Assembly: GCA_030596395.1 (NCBI GenBank)
Contig: JAUVKF010000012.1
Location: 1-53,133 of the forward strand
Reading direction: 5' to 3'
Source of the DNA: Chlorobiota bacterium
GTDB taxonomy: Bacteria > Bacteroidota > Bacteroidia > Bacteroidales > F082
Length of the DNA: 53,133 nucleotides
Part shown: in pieces, positions 1 to 8,175 of the stretch
Numbering within the stretch: the first letter of the stretch is position 1
Layout of the letters: each line of letters opens with the position of its first letter
Notes under the pieces: generated by a model
Told to the model about the DNA's origin: nothing
The model's input: only the letters and a program-made list of their open reading frames with translations
The model's database searches: none
Program-made: the position numbers and the translations under genes

Positions 1-395
1 GCTGAAAAAGATGTAATGGAATACATTTTTGCTTTGTCAACTAAATCGCCTTCATATTCGGGATACAAATCTTTTTGATAAATACGATAGTGTACATTAT
101 AAACAGGTTCCAGGGCAACCAGTAAACCTGTAATAAACGACCATTTTCTGTCAGGGTAAAAATCGTATTCAAATCCTGCATTAAAACCCCACATGGGTTT
201 ATTCTCAAATGTGTAATCACCATATTGAGGCTCTAATTTGGCCCGGTTATAAATTATTGGCCCGGCAACAATACCCCATTTGCGATATTTTTTTAAAACA
301 TGATAATCGCCAACAGATTGTGCCATAGACCCTGTACCAATAACAATGGTGAGGAGAAACCCCACCATTGTTATTATATTTGTTCTGCTTACCAT
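1..395 (-). CDS. exported protein, probable outer-membrane beta-barrel, 3' end outside window
   Basis: An open frame reads from an ATG at 395-393 leftwards off the window edge (131 codons seen). The first 25 residues are a signal peptide with a hydrophobic core and an SMA|Q cleavage site at residues 25/26. The mature part has short alternating aromatic and glycine-rich stretches (for example KWGIVAGPIIYN and WGFNAGFEYDFYP) typical of the small outer-membrane barrel families of Bacteroidetes. A similar fold is predicted for the proteins at 33318 and 44598. The function is unknown, and the missing C-terminus prevents a firm family call. No clear ribosome binding site is seen, which is normal for this phylum. 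Confidence 0.65.
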   Translation of the reverse strand, partial: MVSRTNIITMVGFLLTIVIGTGSMAQSVGDYHVLKKYRKWGIVAGPIIYNRAKLEPQYGDYTFENKPMWGFNAGFEYDFYPDRKWSFITGLLVALEPVYNVHYRIYQKDLYPEYEGDLVDKAKMYSITSFS

Positions 396-456
396 GATAA
401 TAATATAGCATTATCAACGAGTTATAATAGTATTTATTTTAAAATCTACTAAACTC

Positions 457-609
457 GGGTGCGAATGCTTCGCATCCGGTAATTATTCTTCAATTGCCCA
501 CGACTGAAGTCATGGGCTACTGAACAATTTCTCCCCTCGTTGGTATTCTTACCAACGAGCAAATTTTTCATTAATATTAAAATCTTTGTTGGTAGGGATA
601 CCAACAAAG
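457..609. repeat. cluster of four intergenic palindromes
   Basis: The 248-bp gap between the barrel gene and rsmI holds four hairpin-forming repeats. They are 457-477 (arms GGGTGCGAA and TTCGCATCC, one mismatch), 496-517 (arms GCCCACGACT and AGTCATGGGC, one mismatch), 536-559 (arms CTCGTTGGTA and TACCAACGAG, perfect) and 584-609 (arms CTTTGTTGGTA and TACCAACAAAG, perfect). The last two share the core GTTGGTA-N4-TACCAAC, which recurs at 37993-38051. They are REP-like. None has the T-tract of a factor-independent terminator. Confidence 0.75.
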
Positions 610-643
610 GTAAATGATGGAAAAATATAATCCTTTAGAAAAA

Positions 644-1321
644 CTATTCTGACTGTCCCACCACAATCACAATCTCACCTTTCACCGGTTTGTCGTAAAA
701 ATGGTCAAAAACATCCTGCAAGCTGCCCCTTACATTTTCTTCGTGTATTTTGGATAGTTCACGTGAAACAGAGGCTTTGCGCTGGGGGCCGAAGTATTCA
801 ATAAACTGGCCCAACGTTTTGATCAACCGGTGTGGTGATTCGTAAAAAACAAGTGTATAAGGCATTTGGGCCAATTCTTTCAATCGGGTTTGCCTGCCTT
901 TTTTGTGGGGTAAAAAACCTTCAAAGAAAAACTTATCTGATGGCAGGCCCGAGTTTACCAGGGCCGGAACAAATGCTGTTGCGCCGGGCAAACATTCCAC
1001 TTCAATATTGTTATGAACACATGCCCTGACCAGTAAAAATCCTGGATCAGAAATTCCTGGCGTACCGGCATCAGTGATCAAAGCCATGGTTTCACCATTT
1101 TTAAAACGATTGATCAAACTGTCCAACACCTTATGCTCATTGAATTGGTGATAAGCTGTTTTGGGTGTTTGAATATCATAATGCTTTAGCAAAAAGCCAC
1201 TGGTGCGGGTATCTTCGGCTAAAATACGGTCAACCTGTTTTAACACACGAACAGCCCTGAAAGTCATGTCTTCGAGGTTGCCTATAGGCGTTGGAACAAT
1301 ATAGAGTTTTGATTCGTTCAT
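644..1321 (-). CDS. rsmI: 16S rRNA (cytidine(1402)-2'-O)-methyltransferase RsmI
   Basis: RsmI methylates the 2'-hydroxyl of C1402 in the decoding centre of 16S rRNA, using S-adenosylmethionine. The 225-residue protein opens with LYIVPTPIGNLEDMTFRAV, the family signature, followed by AEDTRTSGFLLKHY. It carries the SAM-binding motif TDAGTPGISDPGF near the middle and FYESPHR further on, as in tetrapyrrole-methylase-fold enzymes. It is shorter than the E. coli protein because it lacks the C-terminal extension, which I believe is usual in Bacteroidetes. Its ATG overlaps the stop codon of the upstream M28 peptidase gene by one base, so the two are probably translationally coupled. Confidence 0.95.
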   Translation of the reverse strand: MNESKLYIVPTPIGNLEDMTFRAVRVLKQVDRILAEDTRTSGFLLKHYDIQTPKTAYHQFNEHKVLDSLINRFKNGETMALITDAGTPGISDPGFLLVRACVHNNIEVECLPGATAFVPALVNSGLPSDKFFFEGFLPHKKGRQTRLKELAQMPYTLVFYESPHRLIKTLGQFIEYFGPQRKASVSRELSKIHEENVRGSLQDVFDHFYDKPVKGEIVIVVGQSE

Positions 1322-2574
1322 TAGCGGATTTCCTTAACATATTTTGTTAGTAAGCCGAACAAGCTCTCATATGCTGTAAAAGGAAAATTGTCATCTACAT
1401 CTTTAATAGTATGGTATTCCATGTGTTCTTTGCCCCTGGTGTAAATAAAAATTGATTTCACACCTTTTTTGTAAAACGGGCAATGATCGCTGTTGCAGGC
1501 TTCCCCCCTGGCTTTTATTTCAGGCAGGAAATTGTTTTCTTCGTTTATCTTATTAAATGCATTCATCACATCCTGGTAAGCTTTGCCGTTTACAACAGTA
1601 ATTCCTTCACTCCCTGTTCCAACCATATCGAGGTTGATAAGCATTCGGATTTGTTCCAACGGAAATAACGGATTGTTAGCATAATATGATGAACCGTGTA
1701 ATCCTGCTTCCTCGCCACTAAACAGTACAAAGGCAATTGAATAATCGGGTTGGTTTTCAGATAAAGCAAAATGCCGGGCAAGGTCAATCACCATTGCAGT
1801 TCCGCTTCCATTGTCGTTGGCTCCAGGAAACCAGGTTTTATTGCCCATCATACCCAAATGATCGTAGTGTGCAGTGAAGAAAATAAACCGGTCGGGATGC
1901 TTTTTGCCTTTTACAAAGCCAATAACATTTTGCGTTTTGTATTCATCAATAAATAAAGAAGTTGCTGAAATTGAGATTTTCTTTGCATCATCAGGCAAGG
2001 CAGTTTTTTTTATTTTAAGCCAGACTGTGTTCTGAACTTTATTGCCGTTTGAAACATGCCATCCGGGCGTTTTTTTATCAAGGATGATGATTCCTTCAAT
2101 ACCATCAAATGTTTTTCCATACAACTTTCGTGGATAATAATTTGAGATAAGAAATGCTCCGCTGTTTTTATGCTCATTGATGGTTTGGATAAAACCGGAG
2201 TCTGTTGGAATCGTATCGGGTAAAAATGCTAAAGTAAAAGTACCATCAACAGTAGGAGACGAACAACTGATCACATAGTCTTCACCCGGATTCAGTTTTG
2301 TATCATCAATTTCAACAACAATTTTTCCCGGAAAGGTATTGATAGCGAAATTATAGGATTGGAAATAGACCGAATCAAGGTTTTGTACATTGTTTTTCTC
2401 AAACTGACGGGCGATGTAATGCGCAGCTTTTTCATCGCCTTTTTTAAGATAGCCTCGTCCGTGAAAATTTTTAGCGGTCAATTTGCCAAGTACTTTACGG
2501 GCATATTCAATGTCCTGAGCATGAAGCTGGAATGATAGCGCAAGAACAATAAAAAGGAAAATTGATTTTTTCAT
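1321..2574 (-). CDS. exported M28-family zinc metallopeptidase
   Basis: This is a secreted or periplasmic aminopeptidase-like enzyme of 417 residues. Residues 1-19 form a signal peptide with cleavage LHA|Q. The dizinc site of family M28 is complete: H236 in TAHYDHLG, D254 in PGANDNGSG, E288/E289 in FSGEEAGLHG, D316 in NLDMVG and H388 near EYHTIKD. Residues 30-220 are the poorly conserved N-terminal part, which may contain a PA-like insert. The substrate cannot be told from sequence. The gene lies 3 bp downstream of an unknown cytoplasmic gene and overlaps rsmI by one base, so the three look like an operon, though no functional link is apparent. Confidence 0.9.
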   Translation of the reverse strand: MKKSIFLFIVLALSFQLHAQDIEYARKVLGKLTAKNFHGRGYLKKGDEKAAHYIARQFEKNNVQNLDSVYFQSYNFAINTFPGKIVVEIDDTKLNPGEDYVISCSSPTVDGTFTLAFLPDTIPTDSGFIQTINEHKNSGAFLISNYYPRKLYGKTFDGIEGIIILDKKTPGWHVSNGNKVQNTVWLKIKKTALPDDAKKISISATSLFIDEYKTQNVIGFVKGKKHPDRFIFFTAHYDHLGMMGNKTWFPGANDNGSGTAMVIDLARHFALSENQPDYSIAFVLFSGEEAGLHGSSYYANNPLFPLEQIRMLINLDMVGTGSEGITVVNGKAYQDVMNAFNKINEENNFLPEIKARGEACNSDHCPFYKKGVKSIFIYTRGKEHMEYHTIKDVDDNFPFTAYESLFGLLTKYVKEIR

Positions 2575-2577
2575 CTC

Positions 2578-3471
2578 TTAATTGATTTTCCGGTCCAGCA
2601 ATTCCTTAAGTTTTTTAAAAGTTTCATTCTCTTCGGGCCATTGGTTAGCTACCTTTAGTTCAATCAGGTAGGCGTTAATACCCTGTTGCGTTGATAACTC
2701 GTTTAGTTCATCAATTACTTTGTTGTACCTGCTCATGTCTCCATTAAACAGTTCATTGATGAACAGAAATTTTTCATTGATTCCAATTACCTGGCGAAGG
2801 TCGTTGACCTGGCTTTTTTGCATTTTATCAGCAATGCTCGATTCGTCATTTGAACCAAATTTGTCGGCTACAATCTCCTCAACTTTGTCCGAAAAAAGAT
2901 CTATAGTTGTACGTGCTGATTCATCAGGTTCTGGTGAAGGAGGGGTTGGTTGATCCATTTTAGTTTTAACGGTTTCCGGTTTTTTCTCCTGATTGGGTTC
3001 TGCTTGCTTTTCAGTTTTAGCAGCAGTATCATGTTCTTCCTGTATTTCAACTTTACTTTTTATTTTTGCTGAAGGGATGAAATCATTTTCAGGTTCCGGA
3101 TAATCAGACACCGCTGGTTTTTCATTTGATAAATCAGCTTCAACAGTTTTTTCTTCTATTTCAGGTTCTGTCTTCATTTCTTCCTCAACCGCAGGCTTTT
3201 TATATTCAGTTCTGCCAGTCGGAACCTGCTCAGGTATTTCACCTTTCGGTGTTTTTTCGGGTAGATTTACTGTTATAATTTGATCTGCCGATTGCTTATT
3301 TAACATCATTTCAAGTTCATTCAGATGCTCGTAAACTTCAAGTGTTTTTTTTCGAAACAAATCAATATCAATTCGATGCAACATATAACCCGATGTCTTA
3401 ATTTTTTGAATATGTGCCTGAAATGCATCCAGGTTATCTTTGATGTTTGTGAGTAGTTTTTCTTTATTCAT
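2578..3471 (-). CDS. unknown protein with conserved helical ends and a disordered acidic middle
   Basis: The 297-residue protein has no enzyme motif I recognise. Residues 1-65 are predicted helical. About residues 75-190 are rich in Glu, Lys and Pro and look disordered. The last 100 residues form a compact helical block (QVNDLRQVIGINEKFLF followed by INELFNGDMSRYNKVIDEL). I recall similar C-terminal blocks in uncharacterised Bacteroidetes proteins, usually after a variable acidic linker. A TTG-initiated extension to 3492 is open, but the ATG at 3471 is the natural start. There is no signal peptide or membrane segment, so it is probably cytoplasmic. It is divergent from tdk and is first in the run leading to rsmI. 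Confidence 0.75.
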   Translation of the reverse strand: MNKEKLLTNIKDNLDAFQAHIQKIKTSGYMLHRIDIDLFRKKTLEVYEHLNELEMMLNKQSADQIITVNLPEKTPKGEIPEQVPTGRTEYKKPAVEEEMKTEPEIEEKTVEADLSNEKPAVSDYPEPENDFIPSAKIKSKVEIQEEHDTAAKTEKQAEPNQEKKPETVKTKMDQPTPPSPEPDESARTTIDLFSDKVEEIVADKFGSNDESSIADKMQKSQVNDLRQVIGINEKFLFINELFNGDMSRYNKVIDELNELSTQQGINAYLIELKVANQWPEENETFKKLKELLDRKIN

Positions 3472-3525
3472 TTTATGAATTAATTTGATCAATAAATTTA
3501 AAACCGAAATTGATTAAAACTATTG

Positions 3526-3533
3526 TAAATTTG
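3526..3533 (+). promoter_or_regulatory. Bacteroidetes-type -7 box of tdk
   Basis: TAAATTTG matches the TAnnTTTG consensus exactly and sits 37 bp before the tdk ATG. No convincing TTG lies at the usual -33 distance, so this is a moderate prediction. Confidence 0.45.
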
Positions 3534-3570
3534 TTTCTTTCAAAATTAGAAAGAATATCAAATTTAGAGC

Positions 3571-4146
3571 ATGTTTCTTGAAAAAGACAAGAATAATTCT
3601 TTGAGAACAGGCTGGATCGAAGTAATCTGCGGTTCGATGTTTTCGGGTAAAACCGAAGAATTGATCAGAAGATTGAACCGTGCCCGCATCGCCCGGCAAA
3701 AAGTGGAGGTTTTTAAACCTGCGGTTGACACGCGATATGATGAAAAGGATGTGGTTTCACATGATGAAAAAAAGACAAGCTCCATTCCGGTTCAAAATGC
3801 CTCCCAAATCCTATTTTATGCTGAAGATTTTGAAGTGGTTGGGATAGATGAAGCCCAGTTTTTTGGCGATGAGATCGTAAACGTTTGTAACCAGCTGGCA
3901 GAAAAAGGAAAGAGGGTAGTGGTTTCAGGATTAGATATGGATTTTAAGGGTAACCCGTTTGGCCCAATACCTGCACTCATGGCTATTGCAGAATATGTTA
4001 CAAAAGTGCATGCCATTTGTATTCGTTGCGGTAATCCTGCCAATTATTCACACCGTACTGTTGCCGATGAAAAACTGGTGGTATTAGGAGAAACAGATGC
4101 GTACGAACCCCTGTGCCGTAAGTGTTTTATCGATTCGAACAGCTAA
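3571..4146 (+). CDS. tdk: thymidine kinase (type II, TK1-like)
   Basis: Thymidine kinase phosphorylates thymidine with ATP in pyrimidine salvage in the cytoplasm. The 191-residue protein has the P-loop GSMFSGKT at residues 21-28, the Walker B-like stretch VGIDEAQFF, the [13 protein letters not shown] segment and a structural zinc site formed by CIRCG and CRKC near the C-terminus. Together these identify the TK1-like family of four-cysteine thymidine kinases. Length and domain order are normal. The ATG at 3571 gives a short N-terminal extension before the conserved GWIEVICG. It is followed after 84 bp by the cyclophilin gene, which has its own promoter box. Confidence 0.95.
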   Translation: MFLEKDKNNSLRTGWIEVICGSMFSGKTEELIRRLNRARIARQKVEVFKPAVDTRYDEKDVVSHDEKKTSSIPVQNASQILFYAEDFEVVGIDEAQFFGDEIVNVCNQLAEKGKRVVVSGLDMDFKGNPFGPIPALMAIAEYVTKVHAICIRCGNPANYSHRTVADEKLVVLGETDAYEPLCRKCFIDSNS

Positions 4147-4169
4147 ACATTTCCATACAGCATTTTTGC

Positions 4170-4210
4170 TAATTTTGCGCTCCGTCCGCCGAAGTCTTGA
4201 CATAGGCGGA
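4170..4210 (+). promoter_or_regulatory. -7 box TAATTTTG and palindromic leader of the cyclophilin gene
   Basis: TAATTTTG at 4170-4177 fits the Bacteroidetes -7 consensus. Just downstream, 4185-4210 has arms TCCGCC and GGCGGA that could form a hairpin in the 5' leader. It could be a leader structure or just another dispersed intergenic palindrome. Confidence 0.45.
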
Positions 4211-4230
4211 CTCTAAATTATTAATAGACT

Positions 4231-4860
4231 ATGAAAAAAACACTTATTTTATTCAATATTCTATTCAGTTTGCAGTTGATTTCGCAAACTGAAAAACCGG
4301 AAACCCTCATTATCATTCATACAACTTATGGCGATATTACTGCCAAATTGTATAATGATACACCTATCCATCGTGATAACTTTATTAAACTCGTTAAAGA
4401 AGGATGGTACGAAGGCTCACCTTTTCACAGGGTTATAAGTGGGTTTATGATTCAGGGAGGTGGCAATAAAAACGGTAAAAATGATCCGGGTTATACCATC
4501 GAAGCCGAAATCAAGCCAAATCATTTTCACAAAAAGGGAGCTTTATCAGCAGCCAGGATGGGAGATCAGGTCAATCCCGAAAAACGTTCCTCCGGGTCGC
4601 AATTTTATATTGTTCAGGGCCAGAAGGTTAACGACCAGTATCTTAATTCTGTAACTGCGCAAACTGGACACCAGTTTTCCGCAGAACAAAAACAAGCCTA
4701 CAAAACTATAGGTGGGACGCCGCATCTGGATGGTGGCTACACAGTTTTTGGCGAAGTACTTGATGGTTATGCTGTGATCGATCAGATTGCAGCTGTGAAA
4801 ACAGCACGCGGTGATAAGCCTGTTCAGGAGTTAACCATGACAATTGAGATCCTTGAATAA
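4231..4860 (+). CDS. exported cyclophilin-type peptidyl-prolyl cis-trans isomerase
   Basis: Cyclophilins speed up proline isomerisation during protein folding. This 209-residue copy has a signal peptide (residues 1-18, cleavage LIS|Q), so it acts in the periplasm. The catalytic fold is marked by SPFHRVISGFMIQGG with the active-site Arg, then FYIVQGQ and GGYTVFGEVLDG. A segment of about 35 residues between GSQFYIVQG and GGYTVFGEV (with VNDQYLNSVTAQTG) is longer than in the minimal bacterial enzymes but is common in Bacteroidetes homologues, as I recall. The gene ends 11 bp before pheS and may be cotranscribed with it. Confidence 0.93.
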   Translation: MKKTLILFNILFSLQLISQTEKPETLIIIHTTYGDITAKLYNDTPIHRDNFIKLVKEGWYEGSPFHRVISGFMIQGGGNKNGKNDPGYTIEAEIKPNHFHKKGALSAARMGDQVNPEKRSSGSQFYIVQGQKVNDQYLNSVTAQTGHQFSAEQKQAYKTIGGTPHLDGGYTVFGEVLDGYAVIDQIAAVKTARGDKPVQELTMTIEILE

Positions 4861-4871
4861 ACTCACTCGTA

Positions 4872-5891
4872 ATGAAGGATAAAATAAAAATATATTTAAG
4901 TGAAGTCGAATCCTTTACTACTGATACCATCGATCAGTTGGAAGCTTTTAGAATAAAGTTCTTAAGTAAAAAAGGTTTAATTCCTGCCCTGTTTGCTGAT
5001 TTTAAAAATGTTGCCCCTGTTGACCGTAAAGAATTAGGACAACATATCAATACCCTGAAACAGGCAGTACAACAAAAAATTGTTTCGATCAAAGAATCAA
5101 TTGATCAAAAAACAGTATCAACCAATTCTTCTATCGATCTCACTTTACCTGGCGAATCCGAAATTGGCACAAGGCACCCACTGTCGATTGTGCGGAATGA
5201 GATTATTGATATCTTTTCAAGAATAGGTTTTTCGGTATCTGAAGGACCTGAAATAGAAGATGATTTCCACAATTTTACTGCGCTGAATTTTGTCGAAAAC
5301 CATCCGGCCCGCGATATGCAGGATACTTTTTTTATTGAAACTGATCCGGATATCCTATTGCGTACGCATACATCGTCCGTTCAGGTGAGGATAATGGAGA
5401 ATACGCAACCGCCCATTCGTACTATATCACCCGGTCGTGTTTTTCGTAACGAAGCCATTTCAGCAAGGGCACACTGTATCTTCCACCAGGTTGAAGGCTT
5501 GTATATTGATACCGATGTATCATTCGCTGACTTGAAACATACGCTGTTTTATTTTGCAAAAGAATTGTTTGGCGAAAAAACGAAAACACGTTTCAGACCG
5601 TCTTACTTCCCTTTCACAGAACCATCTGCCGAGATGGATATATCGTGTAATATCTGTGGCGGAAAAGGTTGTAATATCTGTAAATATACCGGCTGGGTAG
5701 AAATATTAGGTTGCGGAATGGTAGATCCCAATGTGCTTGAAAACTGTAATATCGACAGTGAGAAATACACGGGCTATGCATTTGGTATGGGTATCGAAAG
5801 GATCACCATGCTCAAATACCAGATCAACGATTTGCGCCTTTATTTCGAAAATGACATCCGTTTTTTGAGGCAATTTGAATCGACGAATTAA
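4872..5891 (+). CDS. pheS: phenylalanyl-tRNA synthetase alpha subunit
   Basis: PheS forms the catalytic half of the alpha2-beta2 enzyme that charges tRNA-Phe. The 339-residue protein has an N-terminal coiled-coil arm (about residues 1-90) and a class II catalytic core. The core includes SEGPEIEDDFHNFTALN, motif 2 in GRVFRNEAISARAHCIFHQ and motif 3 in FGMGIERITMLKYQINDLR. The four-cysteine insert CNICGGKGCNIC is a normal part of many bacterial PheS proteins. Length is standard. The partner pheT is not in the window. The gene is followed by a 500-bp intergenic region. Confidence 0.97.
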   Translation: MKDKIKIYLSEVESFTTDTIDQLEAFRIKFLSKKGLIPALFADFKNVAPVDRKELGQHINTLKQAVQQKIVSIKESIDQKTVSTNSSIDLTLPGESEIGTRHPLSIVRNEIIDIFSRIGFSVSEGPEIEDDFHNFTALNFVENHPARDMQDTFFIETDPDILLRTHTSSVQVRIMENTQPPIRTISPGRVFRNEAISARAHCIFHQVEGLYIDTDVSFADLKHTLFYFAKELFGEKTKTRFRPSYFPFTEPSAEMDISCNICGGKGCNICKYTGWVEILGCGMVDPNVLENCNIDSEKYTGYAFGMGIERITMLKYQINDLRLYFENDIRFLRQFESTN

Positions 5892-6393
5892 AACTCCAGC
5901 CTGATAGTTATTCGAGGTCCTCATTACATTTGTATCGGCTTATCAGCTCTTTCCAGAAAAATCTAAAAATTGAACCTATCATAAAACCTATGCTTTATAA
6001 TAGGTTATCTTTTCTGGTTATATGTATTGTGAATTGTTCAGTTTCTTAAACAGATATGAATTAAAAGCAACTAAGTTACAGATAAACAGATAATTAGAGA
6101 GGGCGTATCCTTTTTTTATCAGATTGAGATTGTAATCTTCTTATTAATTTTGTTTAATAGAGCGGTAGGTTTGCCTTGAAAAAAACCTATGCTTTCGCAT
6201 AGGTATAAACCTATCATTTACCTTCCTTGTTTTGGCTTTTATATTGTTCTATTTTACAGCTGCGTAATAGTAGTATTAAGTCAAATTAGTAATTCAAAGC
6301 GCAATCGGGTTAAAATGCATTTTTTTTATTAAGAGATTCTTGCCTTTTTATTTGCTGCCTTCTATCAGAGGGCATTTTTTTTTGAACGAATCC
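5892..6393. other. 502-bp intergenic region with repeated hairpins
   Basis: No protein gene was found here. A 14-base word, AAAACCTATGCTTT, occurs at 5984-5997 and again at 6182-6195. Each copy is part of a hairpin: AACCTAT pairs with ATAGGTT around 5986-6005, and ACCTATGC pairs perfectly with GCATAGGT at 6185-6204. AACCTATCA words flank both. A terminator-like hairpin follows at 6356. The stretch could hold an unrecognised small RNA transcribed rightwards, or just dispersed repeats; I cannot decide which. Confidence 0.5.
6356..6383 (+). terminator. factor-independent terminator
   Basis: The stem TGCCTTCT / AGAGGGCA (one G-T type pair) has an ATCA loop and is followed at once by nine T residues. 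It would stop rightward transcription coming from pheS or from the preceding spacer, before the convergent gene at 6394. Confidence 0.7.
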
Positions 6394-6792
6394 CTAATGA
6401 GAATTAAAAAACTTTTTAAAGTTTACTTTCTCTATTCCTTCCGGTCCCACAATATTGCTGAGTTTGTTTAGTGCTTTATCCTGAATCTCGGGAGTAATAT
6501 AGTTTGTAGCACTGCTTATGGCATAGGTAATAAATGCAATATCATCTGTAAATCCCAAACCGGGAATAAAATCTGAAACTAAATCTGTTGGAAGTATCAG
6601 GTAGCCCAGTGCGGCAATAAAAATAATCCTGATTTTTATTGGTATACTGCTATCAGATGTAAGGTAAAAAAGAACAAGAATATAATACAGCAGATTGATA
6701 CTGACCATTCCTGAGATACGTTTTAATTTTTTAAATAGTTTTCGCTCATCGAAATACTTTACATATCTTAATAATTTCTTTTCAGGTTTCAT
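6394..6792 (-). CDS. YkvA/DUF1232-family small membrane protein
   Basis: The 132-residue protein carries the DUF1232 signature YLILPTDLVSDFIPGLGFTDD at about residues 66-86. In this family the Pro-Asp-Asp pattern follows a hydrophobic helix. Two hydrophobic segments (about 28-46 and 52-70) suggest membrane association. Family members are widespread, and their biochemical role is not settled. The gene stands alone on the minus strand, upstream of a long spacer and downstream of the rnc cluster. The ATG start is preceded by an AT-rich region. Confidence 0.85.
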   Translation of the reverse strand: MKPEKKLLRYVKYFDERKLFKKLKRISGMVSINLLYYILVLFYLTSDSSIPIKIRIIFIAALGYLILPTDLVSDFIPGLGFTDDIAFITYAISSATNYITPEIQDKALNKLSNIVGPEGIEKVNFKKFFNSH

Positions 6793-6895
6793 AATGTAAA
6801 AACGTACAAAATAAATATTTGTTATTAATGCGAATAAAGAGTTAAAATTTATTGCTTATTATCAATTCGTTATTAAATATCTATCGGTTATCTTA

Positions 6896-7351
6896 TCAAC
6901 TATTCTCAGGTCTTATTACTTGCTTTAATTCATGCATTTCAAGGGCCTCCAGTAAAATATCTATGTTTTTGACCTTCGCAAGCTGCATCTGAAATACCAG
7001 TGATAAACCGGCAATTTTCCGTAGTTTGGAAATAAACTCAGCGACCTGGTCTTCATCAAAAATATTTTTTATCAAAAATAAATAATCAGCTTTGTAGTCA
7101 GTAATCAGTTTGCCCGCGTGGTGGTGGTTGCCGATCATTGTAATATTATGATAATTGCCACCCTCAGTAAAATAATACCATGAGTATTGTCCGTTTTTAC
7201 CGGCAAGCTGAAAATCGGCATATCTTTTCAACTGAATGTCCATTGCATCATTGATGTAATAGGCAAGACGATAATCTTTAAAGTGTGTAACCAATCCGAG
7301 CATTTCAATACCTTCGAACAGATTGATATCAAGTGTAAGCTTCTTTACCAT
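6896..7351 (-). CDS. IPExxxVDY-like family protein with degenerate signature
   Basis: The 151-residue protein matches in outline the Bacteroidetes IPExxxVDY family: an N-terminal KKLTLDINLFEG, a GLVTHFKDYRLAYYIND block, a central beta-rich region and a segment LITDYKADYLFLI where the family normally has an I-P-E-x-x-x-V-D-Y motif. Here the Pro-Glu pair is replaced and Val is Ala, so the naming motif is degenerate. The assignment rests partly on genome position, since these proteins usually sit next to rnc, fabF and acpP, as here. The function is unknown. A cytoplasmic location is likely because no signal is visible. Confidence 0.65.
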   Translation of the reverse strand: MVKKLTLDINLFEGIEMLGLVTHFKDYRLAYYINDAMDIQLKRYADFQLAGKNGQYSWYYFTEGGNYHNITMIGNHHHAGKLITDYKADYLFLIKNIFDEDQVAEFISKLRKIAGLSLVFQMQLAKVKNIDILLEALEMHELKQVIRPENS

Positions 7352-7441
7352 TAAAAGCGCTCTTTTTTTTCAAAGTTAACAAACAAAATACTTAGGAGCG
7401 ATCGAAAAGTTTTTTAATGATGGAGTCAGATCAATAACTGC

Positions 7442-8164
7442 TTAATATTCTTCAATATCGAACCATGCATTTTCGGCGGCAAGTTTTTCAGCTCCTTTAA
7501 TTGAGTAGTCCTTTGATTGCGCAAGTGTTTTTCCATCTACTATTACGGCCACGTGGTACAACTTCTTCTGTTTTTCGCCGATTTCCTCGATCACCTTAAA
7601 TTCAATCTCCCTCTTTTCTTTTTGTGCCCACTCAATGATCTTGCTTTTGTAGCTTATTTCTGCCTCTACCAGTTGTTCAACATCAAAATGAATAGTAATA
7701 ATTCGGTTTATCACTATTTTATGCGCAAATGCATAACCTTTGTCGAGATACAATGCACCCACAAGTGCCTCAAAAGCATCGCCTCCGGCAGAACGGTTTG
7801 CGTTTACCCCATCAGCCGATAATTTGATCAGATTCGACAGACCCAGTTTAAGAGAAAGCTTATTCAGTGAAGAACGACTTACAATTTTTGACCGCATTTC
7901 GGTGAGAAAACCTTCGTTTTTAAATGGAAACCTTCGAAAAAGATAATCGGCTACAATGGCGCTCAATACCGCATCCCCCAAATATTCAAGCCTTTCATTA
8001 TTAACCTTAAGGCCGTTTATTTTTTTTGTGGTTGCTGAGCGATGAAGTAAAGCAAGTTTATACAGGAATATGTTTCGGGGATAAAACCCAAAAATATTTT
8101 TAATTGATCTGTATAAGGATTTATTCCCGGTTAAAAAAGACTTAATGAATCCAAGAAATATCAA
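7442..8164 (-). CDS. rnc: ribonuclease III
   Basis: RNase III cleaves double-stranded RNA in rRNA processing and mRNA turnover. The 240-residue protein has the catalytic signature NERLEYLGDAVLSAIVADYLF, with acidic residues at E57, E60 and D64. A second acidic pair lies in GGDAFEALVGALYLDKG. The C-terminal 70 residues (YKSKIIEWAQKEKREIEF... ending GAEKLAAENAWFDIE) form the double-stranded RNA binding domain. The N-terminus is about 25 residues longer than in E. coli. The gene starts 11 bp after fabF stops, and the order acpP-fabF-rnc is the conserved bacterial arrangement. Confidence 0.96.
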   Translation of the reverse strand: MIFLGFIKSFLTGNKSLYRSIKNIFGFYPRNIFLYKLALLHRSATTKKINGLKVNNERLEYLGDAVLSAIVADYLFRRFPFKNEGFLTEMRSKIVSRSSLNKLSLKLGLSNLIKLSADGVNANRSAGGDAFEALVGALYLDKGYAFAHKIVINRIITIHFDVEQLVEAEISYKSKIIEWAQKEKREIEFKVIEEIGEKQKKLYHVAVIVDGKTLAQSKDYSIKGAEKLAAENAWFDIEEY

Positions 8165-8175
8165 TTTACCAGATC

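Noticed and set aside
1321-2574. Reading the first M28 protein as a second glutaminyl cyclase
   Set aside because: It has the full dizinc M28 ligand set (H236, D254, E289, D316, H388) and lacks the cyclase-type Trp-His-Thr pattern.
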